Shown: positions 29,980-38,309, counted from the stretch's first letter. The stretch: DNA of 64,000 bases from Halotalea alkalilenta (GCF_001648175.1 NZ_CP015243.1:2666001-2730000), one strand, 5' to 3'. Notes: generated by a model not told the origin, from the letters alone. Translations and numbers: made by a program.

Positions 29980-31628
29980 GCAACGCCCTGCTGGACAAGG
30001 CACCCTCCTCCACCGACCGCGCCGACGCCGCAGGCGTTGCGCTTCTCGACTTCGCAAGCGGCGTCGAGCGGATCAAGCGGCGGTTGATCGAAGGCGAAGA
30101 GATCGCACTGCTCGACGTCCGCGAGGAGGCTGAGCATGCCACCGGGCATCCCCTGTTCGCGAGCCACCTGGCGCTGTCGAATCTCGAGCTGCACGTGTAC
30201 GCACGGCTGCCGAGACGCGAGGTGCCGATCGTGACCTTCGACGCCGGCGGCGATGATGATCGCGCGGTGCGCGCGGCGATCCGTCTGCGCGCGCTCGGCT
30301 ACAGCGACGTGACGGTATTCGAGCAGGGAGTGGCCGGCTGGGTCGCAGGGGGCGGCGAGCCGTTCATCGATGTCAACGCACCGAGCAAGGCGTTCGGCGA
30401 GCTGGTCGAGAGCGAGCGCCATACGCCGTCGCTGTCGGCGGACGAGCTCAAGGCACTGATCGAAAGCGATACGCCGCCGGTGATCCTCGATGCCCGCCGC
30501 TTCGAGGAGTACCAGAACATGAGCATCCCCACCGGGGTCAGCGTACCCGGTGCCGAGCTCGCGCTGCGGGTAGCGGCGCTGGCGCCGGACCCGGCGACTC
30601 GAGTGGTGGTCAACTGTGCCGGTCGTACCCGCAGCATCATCGGTACCCAGTCGCTGATCAACGTCGGCATCCCCAACCGGGTAGAGGCGCTGCGCAACGG
30701 TACCATCGGCTGGACGCTCGCCGGGCACGCCCTGGAGCATGGCCAGACTCGCCGCTACACCGACACCGCCGCCGCCCCCGAGCTACGCGCCAAGGCACGC
30801 AAGCTTGCCGATCGCGCCGGGGTTCGTCGCGCCGATGAGCGCGTGCTTTCAGGCTTTCGCGCCGATACCGCGCGCACCACCTACTACCTCGACGTGCGCA
30901 GTCCGCAGGAGTTCCTCGCCGGCCACCTGGCGGGGTTTCTCAGTGCTCCTGGCGGACAGCTGGTCCAGGAAACCGAGGCGGTGGCCAGCGTGCGCGGTGC
31001 GCGGATCGTGCTCAGCGACGATGATGGCGTGCGGGCCAATCTCACCGGCCACTGGCTGGCGCAGATGAACTGGGAAGTATGGGTGCACGACCAGGTCGAG
31101 CCGCAGCGGTTGACCGCCCAGGGCTCAAAACCGTCGCTGCCGGCCCACCGCGAAGTGCCTTTGGTGACGCCGCGCCAGCTGGCGCAGTGGCTCGAAGACG
31201 GGGAGCCGGTCGGTGTGTTCGATCTGACCTCCAGCGCCAACTACGTCGCCGGCCACATTCCCGGCGCGGCCTACGTACAGCGCGCCGAGCTCGCCCGCCT
31301 GCTCGGCGCGGATCGTCCCGAACGGGTGGTGCTCACCTGCGGCAGCAGCCTGCTCGCCGGCTACGCCGCCGCCGAACTGCTCGACCTCGGTTTCGATGAC
31401 GTCGCGGTGCTCGATGGCGGCAACCAGGCCTGGCGTTCGGAAGGACTGCCGCTGGAGAGCGGTGAAACCCGCCTGCTCTCAGCTCGCCGCGACCGCTATC
31501 GCCGTCCCTACGAGGGTCACGACAATCCGCGCGAGGCGATGGAAGCCTACCTGGAGTGGGAATTCGGCCTGGTCGAGCAGCTCCAGCGCGATGGCACCCA
31601 CGGTTTCAAGGTGCTTGGCCCGGCCTGA
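29976..31628 (+). CDS. Four-domain rhodanese-related sulfurtransferase
   Basis: 550 residues from ATG 29976 (Shine-Dalgarno AAGGAG), overlapping the dioxygenase stop. Four rhodanese-like domains are visible at about 30-128, 150-258, 290-385 and 395-500. Catalytic cysteines exist only in the second (Cys214, CAGRTRS loop) and the fourth (Cys455, CGSSLLA loop). In the first and third the loop starts with Asp (Asp89 and Asp348), so these are presumably non-catalytic. Rhodaneses move sulfane sulfur between persulfides, thiosulfate, sulfite and cyanide. In the cytoplasm it should work with the coupled thiol dioxygenase to release usable sulfur. Confidence 0.87.
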   Translation: MSNALLDKAPSSTDRADAAGVALLDFASGVERIKRRLIEGEEIALLDVREEAEHATGHPLFASHLALSNLELHVYARLPRREVPIVTFDAGGDDDRAVRAAIRLRALGYSDVTVFEQGVAGWVAGGGEPFIDVNAPSKAFGELVESERHTPSLSADELKALIESDTPPVILDARRFEEYQNMSIPTGVSVPGAELALRVAALAPDPATRVVVNCAGRTRSIIGTQSLINVGIPNRVEALRNGTIGWTLAGHALEHGQTRRYTDTAAAPELRAKARKLADRAGVRRADERVLSGFRADTARTTYYLDVRSPQEFLAGHLAGFLSAPGGQLVQETEAVASVRGARIVLSDDDGVRANLTGHWLAQMNWEVWVHDQVEPQRLTAQGSKPSLPAHREVPLVTPRQLAQWLEDGEPVGVFDLTSSANYVAGHIPGAAYVQRAELARLLGADRPERVVLTCGSSLLAGYAAAELLDLGFDDVAVLDGGNQAWRSEGLPLESGETRLLSARRDRYRRPYEGHDNPREAMEAYLEWEFGLVEQLQRDGTHGFKVLGPA

Positions 31629-31707
31629 GCCGGGCGGATGCAGCACGGCCGCGAATCCGCCGCCAATCACCCCATGTCTGGCCCTCGAGGCCCAAGGAGT
31701 ATTTTCC

Positions 31708-32805
31708 ATGCCGGTTGAATTCATCGGTTTCGTCGGTAATCACGCAGGCTCCGAAAGCCTCGCCGCCGAAGGCGCACCGCTCGATCTGGATTACGTCGAG
31801 ACCCTGGCCAAGGCCCAGGAGCAAGGCGGCTTCGATCGCGTATTGCTCGCCTTCCACTCGAACTCTCCAGAGAGCCTGCTGGTCGCCCAGCACGTTGCCG
31901 CCCATACCCATCGGCTCGGCCTGATGATCGCCCATCGCCCGGGTTTCAATGCCCCGAGCATCGTCGCCCGCCAGCTCGCCACCCTCGATCACATCAGCCG
32001 CGGCAGGACCGCGGTGCACATCATCACCGGTGGTAATGACCAGGAGCTCAAGGCCGATGGCGACTACCTCACCAAGGCGCAGCGCTACGCGCGCGCCAAA
32101 GAGTATCTCGACATCCTGCGCGCTGAATGGACCAGCGATGAACCGTTCGACTATCGCGGCGCCTACTATCGCGTCGACGGTGCGCACTCGCAGATCAAGC
32201 CGTTCGATCGCGGCCGTGGCATTCCGGTCTACTTCGGCGGTGCCTCCGACGAGGCGATCGAAGTCGCCGGCCGGCACGCCGATATCTATGCACTGTGGGG
32301 CGAAAGCCTGGCCCAGGTCGATGAGCTGCTCAACCGCGTGCGCGAGGCAGCGCGCGTCCATCGGCGCTCGCCGCGCTTCAGCCTGTCGCTGCGTCCGATC
32401 ATCGCCGATACCGAAGAGGCGGCCTGGGACAAGGCGCGGCGGATTCTCGAGCGGGCTCGGGCGCTGCGCGGCGATCATGCCTATGCACCTCCGCAGAACG
32501 CCGGCTCCCAGCGGCTGCTCGAGGCGGCCGCCAAGGGCGAGCGGATCGACCAGAGGCTTTGGACCGGGATCGCCGCGCTGACCGGTGCCCAGGGCAACTC
32601 AACCGCGCTGGTCGGGACCCCGGAGCAAGTCAGCGAGGCGATGCTCGACTACTACGACCTCGGCATATCCACCTTCCTGATCCGCGGTTTCGACCCGCTG
32701 GTCGATGCGATCGACTATGGCCGCGAGCTGCTGCCGCGAGTACACGCCAAGGTGGCCGAACGCGAAAGAGCGACGCAGGTTTCGGCGGGGCTCGCCTCGG
32801 CCTGA
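31708..32805 (+). CDS. FMNH2-dependent alkanesulfonate-type monooxygenase (LLM class)
   Basis: 365 residues from ATG 31708 (Shine-Dalgarno AAGGAG); in-frame starts upstream lie in the rhodanese gene. It has a bacterial-luciferase-like barrel of the SsuD group: GGFDRVLLAFHSNSPESLLVAQ, IAHRPGFNAPSIVARQLATLD, RTAVHIITGGNDQELKADGD and PVYFGGASDEAIEVAGRHAD. SsuD-type enzymes cleave sulfonates to aldehyde and sulfite using FMNH2 from a separate reductase. No ssuE-like reductase gene is in the island, so the flavin must come from elsewhere. The symbol is withheld because related enzymes act on other C–S substrates. Confidence 0.86.
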   Translation: MPVEFIGFVGNHAGSESLAAEGAPLDLDYVETLAKAQEQGGFDRVLLAFHSNSPESLLVAQHVAAHTHRLGLMIAHRPGFNAPSIVARQLATLDHISRGRTAVHIITGGNDQELKADGDYLTKAQRYARAKEYLDILRAEWTSDEPFDYRGAYYRVDGAHSQIKPFDRGRGIPVYFGGASDEAIEVAGRHADIYALWGESLAQVDELLNRVREAARVHRRSPRFSLSLRPIIADTEEAAWDKARRILERARALRGDHAYAPPQNAGSQRLLEAAAKGERIDQRLWTGIAALTGAQGNSTALVGTPEQVSEAMLDYYDLGISTFLIRGFDPLVDAIDYGRELLPRVHAKVAERERATQVSAGLASA

Positions 32806-32835
32806 CCCCCCCTTCATTCTTCAGTGGAGAACCCC

Positions 32836-33624
32836 ATGAGTAGCGCTACGGCACAATCGCCACGTCCAGGTTTCGCTCTGCACTACCGCGAGAGCTCGAG
32901 CGACATCGAAGCGGAGCGGCTGCATCGCAAGCAGCGCTTGGCGGCGACCTTTCGTCTGTTCGCACGCTATGGCTTCGACCAGGGACTCGCAGGCCACGTC
33001 ACCGTGCGCGATCCCGAGTTTCCCGAACGTTTCTGGATCAATCCGCTTGGCCAGCACTTCGCGACGATTCGGGTCAGCGACCTGCAGCTGGTCGATCATC
33101 AAGGCGAGATCCTGATCGGCGATCGCCCGATCAACAACGCCGGATTCGTGATCCACTCGGCGATCCACGCAGCCCACCCGGAGGTCCTCGCCGCCGCCCA
33201 CACCCATTCGACCTACGGCAAGGCGTGGGCGGCGCTGGGGCGCCGGCTCGATCCGATCAGCCAGGATGCTTGCGCGTTCTTCGACGACCATGAGGTATTC
33301 GATCCCTTTAGCGGGGTCGTGCTCGAACCGAGCGAAGGCGAGCGGCTCGCCGCCACCCTGGGCCGGCGCAAGGCGTTGATCCTCAAGAACCATGGGCTTT
33401 TGACCGTGGGACCGACGATCGAGGCGGCGGCCTGGTGGTTCATCAGCATGGACAACGCTGCGCGCACCCAGCTGCTCGCCGAAGCGGCCGGAGAAGTGCA
33501 GCTGATCGACGAGCAGACGGCGCGGCTGACCGCAAGCCAGGTCGGCACCCACAAAGGGGGCTATTTCAGCTTCCAGCCGCTCTATCAATGGATCACCCAG
33601 GCCGAGCCGGAGCTGCTCGACTAG
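32836..33624 (+). CDS. Class II aldolase/adducin family protein
   Basis: 262 residues from ATG 32836, with GTGGAGA as ribosome-binding site. Zinc-ligand motifs of class II aldolases are present: HTHSTYGKAWAALGR and LKNHGLLTVGPTIEAAAWW, with FGHVTVRDPE-like start region AGHVTVRDPEFPERFWINP. Members cleave or epimerise phosphorylated sugars or hydroxy-acids; the substrate cannot be read from the sequence. It follows the flavin monooxygenase by 30 bp, so it may process the carbon skeleton left after C–S cleavage. It is the last gene of the plus-strand run that starts at 28286. Confidence 0.85.
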   Translation: MSSATAQSPRPGFALHYRESSSDIEAERLHRKQRLAATFRLFARYGFDQGLAGHVTVRDPEFPERFWINPLGQHFATIRVSDLQLVDHQGEILIGDRPINNAGFVIHSAIHAAHPEVLAAAHTHSTYGKAWAALGRRLDPISQDACAFFDDHEVFDPFSGVVLEPSEGERLAATLGRRKALILKNHGLLTVGPTIEAAAWWFISMDNAARTQLLAEAAGEVQLIDEQTARLTASQVGTHKGGYFSFQPLYQWITQAEPELLD

Positions 33625-33675
33625 GTGGCGAAGGAGCCTCCCGCCGGAGGACGTGACGAGTCGCCGTAGCGAAGT

Positions 33676-33688
33676 GGTATACTATTGC
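33676..33688 (+). promoter_or_regulatory. Candidate Zur box overlapping a -10 element
   Basis: GGTATACTATTGC resembles the GTTATA-C-TATAAC type of Zur operator (10 of 13 positions). It overlaps TATACT (33678-33683), a good sigma-70 -10 hexamer, 27 bp upstream of the zur start. This would allow Zur to repress its own operon. Confidence 0.4.
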
Positions 33689-33714
33689 GTCACTGGTCGC
33701 GTCCGGGAGACTCC

Positions 33715-34185
33715 ATGCACTGTGATCATACGGCCTCGGCCGAACAGCTGGTCGATATCGCCGAACAGCGCTGCCGCGAACTGGGCGTGCGCTTCACTCC
33801 GATTCGCCGCCGCGTGTTCGAGTTGGTCAGCGATACGCCGGGTGGGCTCAAGGCCTACGAACTGCTGGATCGCCTCTCCACCGAACACGCCTCGGCGCGT
33901 CCGCCGACGGTCTATCGCGCGCTCGACTTCCTGATGGAGCAAGGGCTGGTCCACCGCATCGAGTCGCAGAACGCGTTCGTCGCCTGCCCCTGCCCCGAGC
34001 CACGTCCCGACCATCACGGCGGTTTCCAGCTGATGATCTGCCGCGCCTGCGGACGGGTGGAGGAGATGCACCGGTTGGAGGTCACCGCGCTGATGTCGCA
34101 GCTGGTCGCCGAGCATGGCTATACCCTCGAGCGTCAGACCGTCGAACTGGTCGGCCTCTGCCCAGACTGCCGCTCGGCAGCCTGA
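33715..34185 (+). CDS. zur: Zinc uptake regulator, Fur family
   Basis: 156 residues from ATG 33715; an upstream ATG at 33685 overlaps the likely promoter. The Fur-type winged helix occupies about 27-82 (RFTPIRRRVFELVSD; RPPTVYRALDFLMEQGLV). The structural zinc site is CxxC pairs Cys109/Cys112 (CRACG) and Cys149/Cys152 (CPDC). CPCPEPRPDHHGG around 91-103 matches the Zur subgroup rather than Fur. It represses zinc-uptake and zinc-sparing genes. It heads zur–hisI–yidD on the plus strand, with a 48-bp gap to hisI. Confidence 0.9.
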   Translation: MHCDHTASAEQLVDIAEQRCRELGVRFTPIRRRVFELVSDTPGGLKAYELLDRLSTEHASARPPTVYRALDFLMEQGLVHRIESQNAFVACPCPEPRPDHHGGFQLMICRACGRVEEMHRLEVTALMSQLVAEHGYTLERQTVELVGLCPDCRSAA

Positions 34186-34233
34186 GCCGCCCTCCTCGCT
34201 CCTTTTCGCTTTCGATTCACGGAGAAATCAGTT

Positions 34234-34677
34234 TTGTCCGCCGCCACTTTCAAAGCCCTCGAAACCGCCGCTCCAGGTGATCGGCTCGCCCTCGATGCCC
34301 TGCTCGACGCGATGCCCTGGAACGAAGATGGCCTGGTTCCAGCAATCGCGCAGCAGTACGACGATGGCGAGGTGCTGATGGTGGCGTGGATGAATCGCGA
34401 CACCCTGCTCGAGACGCTGCGCGAACGGAGGGTCTGCTACTGGTCGCGCTCGCGCGCCAAACCCTGGCGCAAGGGGGAAAGCTCAGGGCAGGTGCAGCAG
34501 CTGGTCGAGGCATACCTCGACTGCGACGGCGATACCCTGCTGCTCAAGGTCGACCAGACCGGGCCTGCCTGCCATACCGGCCGGCGCAGCTGCTTCTATA
34601 CCCGACTCGATGGCGACGGCGGCGAAGTGGTCAGCGCGCCGCTGATCGACCCCGCGACGCTGTATGGCCCCCGCTGA
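34234..34677 (+). CDS. hisI: Phosphoribosyl-AMP cyclohydrolase
   Basis: 147 residues from a TTG start at 34234 (Shine-Dalgarno GGAG). The catalytic metal motif is complete: Asp96-Cys97-Asp98-Gly-Asp100, with Cys113 and Cys120 in ACHTGRRSC completing the zinc site. The HisE pyrophosphohydrolase domain is absent, so this is the single-function form. It opens the purine ring of PR-AMP in histidine synthesis. Its place directly after zur is notable, because hisI paralogues are known members of Zur regulons in some bacteria. Whether this is the housekeeping copy cannot be decided here. Confidence 0.92.
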   Translation: MSAATFKALETAAPGDRLALDALLDAMPWNEDGLVPAIAQQYDDGEVLMVAWMNRDTLLETLRERRVCYWSRSRAKPWRKGESSGQVQQLVEAYLDCDGDTLLLKVDQTGPACHTGRRSCFYTRLDGDGGEVVSAPLIDPATLYGPR

Positions 34678-34999
34678 GCCCTCATCACGACTGGTGCGCT
34701 GGGTAAGCCGCCCGTTGATCTGGCTGGTCCGCGGCTATCAGTACCTGATCAGCCCACTCCTCGGTCCGCGCTGCCGCTTCTGGCCGAGCTGCTCGAGCTA
34801 TGCGATCGAGGCGATCGAGACCCACGGGCCGCTGCGCGGGGGCTGGCTGGCGCTGAAGCGAATCCTCAAATGCCACCCTTGGCACCCTGGTGGGGTCGAC
34901 CCAGTGCCTTCGCGACCGATGCGTTCAAGACCGATGCCTTCGAGAAAGATACCGCCGCGGGATGAAGACGGCTGCGATTGCCATCGGCGGCGGCGCTGA
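34664..34999 (+). CDS. yidD: Membrane protein insertion efficiency factor YidD
   Basis: 111 residues starting inside hisI (14-bp overlap). The YidD core spans about residues 10-82, with [26 protein letters not shown] and [16 protein letters not shown]. YidD is a small amphipathic protein that helps YidC insert membrane proteins and normally lies between rnpA and yidC; here it is placed after hisI. The C-terminal tail is longer than usual and built of three imperfect 5-residue repeats ([15 protein letters not shown]) encoded by 15-bp repeats at 34906-34950, ending in a basic Cys/His stretch. Its stop abuts the convergent sufE stop with no gap. Confidence 0.9.
   Translation: MAPAEPSSRLVRWVSRPLIWLVRGYQYLISPLLGPRCRFWPSCSSYAIEAIETHGPLRGGWLALKRILKCHPWHPGGVDPVPSRPMRSRPMPSRKIPPRDEDGCDCHRRRR
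34906..34950 (+). repeat. Three imperfect 15-bp tandem repeats in yidD
   Basis: GCCTTCGCGACCGAT (34906-34920), GCGTTCAAGACCGAT (34921-34935) and GCCTTCGAGAAAGAT (34936-34950). They keep the reading frame and lengthen the YidD tail. Confidence 0.7.
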
Positions 35000-35416
35000 T
35001 CAGCCCCGCGCCTCGCGCTCGGCCACCTGGTAGATGTGGGCGAGCATCGCATGCAGCCCATTGTTGCGGGTGGGCGAAAGGTGCTGCTCGAGGCCGAGCT
35101 GCTTGAATGCGTCAGGGGGGGTCGCAAGGATCTCCTCGGCGGAGCGATCGTTGTAGATCCGCATCACCACCGCGATCAGGCCAGCGACGATCGCCGCGTC
35201 GGAAGTGGCATCGAAGTGCAGTACGTCACCCTCGCGCTGGTGATGGATCCAGACATTGGACTGGCAGCCTTCGATCCGGTACTGCGCGACCTTCCACTCA
35301 TCCGGCAGCGGCGGCAGCTCCCTGCCGAGATCGATGATGTACTGATAGCGGTCCATCCAGTTGTCGAAGAAACCGAACTCTTCGATCAGCTCGGCCTTGG
35401 CCTGTTCGGTGCTCAT
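35000..35416 (-). CDS. sufE: SufE-family sulfur acceptor protein
   Basis: 138 residues, the usual SufE length. The active-site cysteine is Cys51 in RIEGCQSNVWIHHQ, with FGFFDNWMDRYQYIIDLGRELPPLP upstream as in all SufE proteins. It accepts persulfide sulfur from a SufS/CsdA-type cysteine desulfurase during Fe–S cluster assembly. No desulfurase gene is nearby. A TATAAT -10 hexamer on the minus strand at 35444-35449, 28 bp upstream of the start, is a likely promoter element. It meets yidD stop-to-stop with no intergenic space. Confidence 0.92.
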   Translation of the reverse strand: MSTEQAKAELIEEFGFFDNWMDRYQYIIDLGRELPPLPDEWKVAQYRIEGCQSNVWIHHQREGDVLHFDATSDAAIVAGLIAVVMRIYNDRSAEEILATPPDAFKQLGLEQHLSPTRNNGLHAMLAHIYQVAEREARG

Positions 35417-35443
35417 GCCTGCTCCTTGGAAAAATTGGCCGCG

Positions 35444-35449
35444 ATTATA
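35444..35449 (-). promoter_or_regulatory. Likely -10 element of sufE
   Basis: TATAAT on the minus strand, 28 bp upstream of the sufE ATG. No convincing -35 hexamer is seen 16-18 bp upstream. Confidence 0.45.
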
Positions 35450-35479
35450 GCGCTGCTCGCGCTTGCCCGGGAGGCTGGT

Positions 35480-36652
35480 TCAACCGCTGGGTTCGAGCCG
35501 ATGGCCGGATACTTGCCGCTGCCACTCCTCGGCTTCGGTGTGCAGATAGCGCGCGGTGGTGTCGAGGCGTGCGTGTCGTGCGCTCTGCGCCAGGTAGCGC
35601 AGCTCGACGCCGTGCTGGGCCTGGTGGGTGAGCGATGTGTGGCGCAGCCAGTGCGGCGTCGCGGCACGCAGCGCGGCCAGCTGCTCGGGGCGAGCGTCGC
35701 CTCGTCGTTCGAGCGCCTGGGCCGCGGCCTGGAAGGCGGCCTTGATCAGCCGGTAGAGCTGGTTGTCGCCGAGCGGACGCTCTCCATCGAGGCCGCGCAG
35801 CAGCGGCTCGTGTTCGAAGGCTCCCGGCTGCGCCGCAAGCCCCAGTTCGCCACGCCAGACAGCCAGCGCTTGAAGCATTTCGGCGGGTACCGGCAGCGCC
35901 GCTCGCTTGTCACCCTTGCCGGTCACCTCCCACCACCAGTGGCCTTCACGCAGACGAAAGTCGCTCATCCGGGCGGCGGCGATCTCGCTGATCCTCGGTG
36001 CGAGCAGGTAGGCGAAGGCGAACACGAAGCGGATCCGCTGGGCCTCGAAACGCGGCCGCCCCGAGGGCGCCGCAGCGGCGCGCTGATCGATCCAGTGCCA
36101 GAGCCAGCTCCAAAGCGGCCGTTCCAGGTAGCGTTCGACCCGGCCTTGGCGATTGTCGAGCCGCCGTCCCTTGTCGCGGACCAGCCGGAACGGATTGTGC
36201 GCCACCCAGCCCGCCTCCTGCAGCCATGCGAACATTCCCTGCAGGATCACCAGGCTCTGGCGCCGGCTGGCGGCACCGAGCGGGCCGCGAAAAGGACGCC
36301 AGTCCGGGTCGCTGCGCCGCCTGGTCGGGCCGATCCAGCGCTCGCTCGGGCGCGGGTCGGCGAGAAAAGCCTCGAAGTCGGCGAGCCGTCTTCGGTCGAG
36401 TTCGGAGAGTCCGAGTCCATGATCCGCGAGCCAAAGCAACAGCCGCTCGGCCTCCTTGCGGTAGTGGCGCTGAGTTCGCGGACTGAGCCGGTACTCGGCG
36501 AGCCACAGGCCTACCGCGGCCACGTCGTGCTCGGCGTCGATCCGTGCCCCGGCGGGCGCGGGGCGCATGAGCCCGGTGCCCGTCGCTTCTAGCGGCAGGC
36601 GCAGTGCGACTTCTCCTCGGGGCTCGGTCACCGTTGCTCCTTGTTCATCCAT
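35480..36652 (-). CDS. Tyrosine recombinase / site-specific integrase
   Basis: 390 residues. An N-terminal SAM-like core-binding domain spans about 45-155 (WLAEYRLSPRTQRHYRKEAERLLLWL), and the catalytic domain about 175-375. All active-site residues are present: Arg220 (APRISE), Lys246 (GKGDKR), His334 and Arg337 (PHWLRHT), His360, and nucleophile Tyr369 (TTARYL). It is not XerC or XerD, which are about 300 residues; it resembles stand-alone integrases found in gammaproteobacterial chromosomes. No excisionase, phage gene, tRNA or att-like direct repeat was seen around it. Function is likely site-specific DNA rearrangement, target unknown. Confidence 0.85.
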   Translation of the reverse strand: MDEQGATVTEPRGEVALRLPLEATGTGLMRPAPAGARIDAEHDVAAVGLWLAEYRLSPRTQRHYRKEAERLLLWLADHGLGLSELDRRRLADFEAFLADPRPSERWIGPTRRRSDPDWRPFRGPLGAASRRQSLVILQGMFAWLQEAGWVAHNPFRLVRDKGRRLDNRQGRVERYLERPLWSWLWHWIDQRAAAAPSGRPRFEAQRIRFVFAFAYLLAPRISEIAAARMSDFRLREGHWWWEVTGKGDKRAALPVPAEMLQALAVWRGELGLAAQPGAFEHEPLLRGLDGERPLGDNQLYRLIKAAFQAAAQALERRGDARPEQLAALRAATPHWLRHTSLTHQAQHGVELRYLAQSARHARLDTTARYLHTEAEEWQRQVSGHRLEPSG

Positions 36653-36745
36653 TCAGTGGTCGATGCGACGCTGACAGTCTAGCGCCGCGCAGGCGCCGGC
36701 CCAAGCGACTTGGCCCGCGAGCGGGCCGCGAAGCGCAGCACTGCT

Positions 36746-36775
36746 GATGTACCCTCTGTTGATGCACCCTCTGTT
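36746..36775. repeat. Two 15-bp tandem repeats upstream of the amidase
   Basis: GATGTACCCTCTGTT (36746-36760) followed directly by GATGCACCCTCTGTT (36761-36775), differing at one base, in the gap between the divergent integrase and amidase genes. It could be an operator or simple slippage. Confidence 0.6.
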
Positions 36776-36900
36776 GTAGTATGACGACTGGGCTTTAACG
36801 GGGATGAGTGCGTCGACTCGGCGTCACCCATATCAACGTCCACAACGACATCGATAACGACCATCGACAACAGCCATCGACAACAACAAGGAGCAGATCG

Positions 36901-38301
36901 ATGAGTGAAGTATGGCGCCTCTCGGCGACTGAACTGGCGACACGCATCCGCGGTCGTGAAATCTCGGCATCGGAGGCCGCCGAGGCCGCGCTGTCCCGGC
37001 TCGACCAGGTCAATCCAGCGATCAATGCGGTCGTCGACCATGACCCTGAACAAGTGCTGCGCTGCGCCCGCGAGATCGATGTCCGGCTGGCCGAGGGTGA
37101 GCGGCTCGGACCGCTCGCTGGTGTGCCGATCACGGTCAAGGTCAATGTCGACCAGCAGGGATTCGCCACCACCAATGGGGTGAAGCTGCAGCGTGAGCTG
37201 ATCGCCGAACAGGACAACCCGGTGGTCGCCAATCTGAAGCGCGCCGGTGCGGTCATCGTCGGGCGTACCAACACCCCGGCGTTCAGCTACCGCTGGTTCA
37301 CCGACAACCTGCTCCACGGCGCGACCCTCAACCCACGCGATCCAAGCCTGACCCCGGGCGGCTCATCCGGCGGTGCCGCGGCGGCGGTCACCGCGGGCAT
37401 CGGCCATCTTGCCCATGGTACCGACATCGCGGGGTCGATTCGCTACCCCGCCGCGGCCTGCGGCGTCCACGGGCTGCGTCCCAGCCTGGGCCGAGTGCCG
37501 GCCTTCAACGCCTCCTCGCCGGAGCGCGGAATAGGGCCGCAGCTGATGGCGGTCTCGGGCCCCCTGGCCCGCAGCGTCGCCGACCTGCGCCTCGGTCTCG
37601 AGGCGATGGCGAGCTTCGACCCGCGCGACCCCTGGTGGGTGCCGGCGCCGCTGACCGGGCCGCAGGTGGAGAAGCGGGTGGCGCTATGTACTCATCCGGA
37701 CGGCATGGAGACCGCCCAGGTGCTGGTCGACGCGCTCGAGCGCGCAGGGGCGATCCTTGCCGAATCGGGCTGGCAGGTGGAGCGCCTCGAGCGCCTGCCA
37801 CCGCTAGAGGAGGCGGCGAAGCTTCAGGTCAAGCTGTGGATGGGGGATGGTTTCGAGGCGATGTGGCGCGCGGCCGAGCGCGAGAACGACCCCGGTGCGC
37901 TGGCCGCGCTCGATGGTCAGCGCCAGGTGGCGGAGAGCTTGACCTTGCCGGACTTTTCCGCGGCGCTCACTCGCCGGGCGAGCCTGATCCGCGAATGGCA
38001 GCTGTTCCTGGTTCGCTATCCGGTGGTGCTACTTCCCAATGGGGCTGAGCCTGCGTTTCCCAACCAGCTCGATCTCAGTGGCGAAGAGGGCTACCGGAGA
38101 GTCTGGAGGTCGCAGATGCCGCAGATCGGCATTCCCCTGCTCGGGCTGCCGGCGCTTTCACTGACCACTGGGCTCGAGGGCAGCGTTCCCGTCGGCGTGC
38201 AGCTGCTCTCCTCGCGCTTTCGCGAGGATCTCTGCCTCGCCGCCGCCGAAGCGATCGAGGCCGCCGGCGTACCGGCGGCCCCGATCGATCCCCTCGTCTG
38301 A
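36901..38301 (+). CDS. Amidase signature family hydrolase
   Basis: 466 residues from ATG 36901 (Shine-Dalgarno AAGGAG). The Ser-cisSer-Lys triad is complete: Lys80 (PITVKVN), the cis-serine in GGSSGG (residues 153-158) and nucleophile Ser179 in DIAGSIRYPAA. It belongs to the GatA-like amidases but has no gatB or gatC beside it, so it is more likely a catabolic amidase acting on small amides. About 90 bases upstream consist of short CATCGACAAC-like repeats. It is divergent from the integrase and ends at a hairpin shared with the next gene. Confidence 0.87.
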   Translation: MSEVWRLSATELATRIRGREISASEAAEAALSRLDQVNPAINAVVDHDPEQVLRCAREIDVRLAEGERLGPLAGVPITVKVNVDQQGFATTNGVKLQRELIAEQDNPVVANLKRAGAVIVGRTNTPAFSYRWFTDNLLHGATLNPRDPSLTPGGSSGGAAAAVTAGIGHLAHGTDIAGSIRYPAAACGVHGLRPSLGRVPAFNASSPERGIGPQLMAVSGPLARSVADLRLGLEAMASFDPRDPWWVPAPLTGPQVEKRVALCTHPDGMETAQVLVDALERAGAILAESGWQVERLERLPPLEEAAKLQVKLWMGDGFEAMWRAAERENDPGALAALDGQRQVAESLTLPDFSAALTRRASLIREWQLFLVRYPVVLLPNGAEPAFPNQLDLSGEEGYRRVWRSQMPQIGIPLLGLPALSLTTGLEGSVPVGVQLLSSRFREDLCLAAAEAIEAAGVPAAPIDPLV

Positions 38302-38309
38302 CGGTTACA

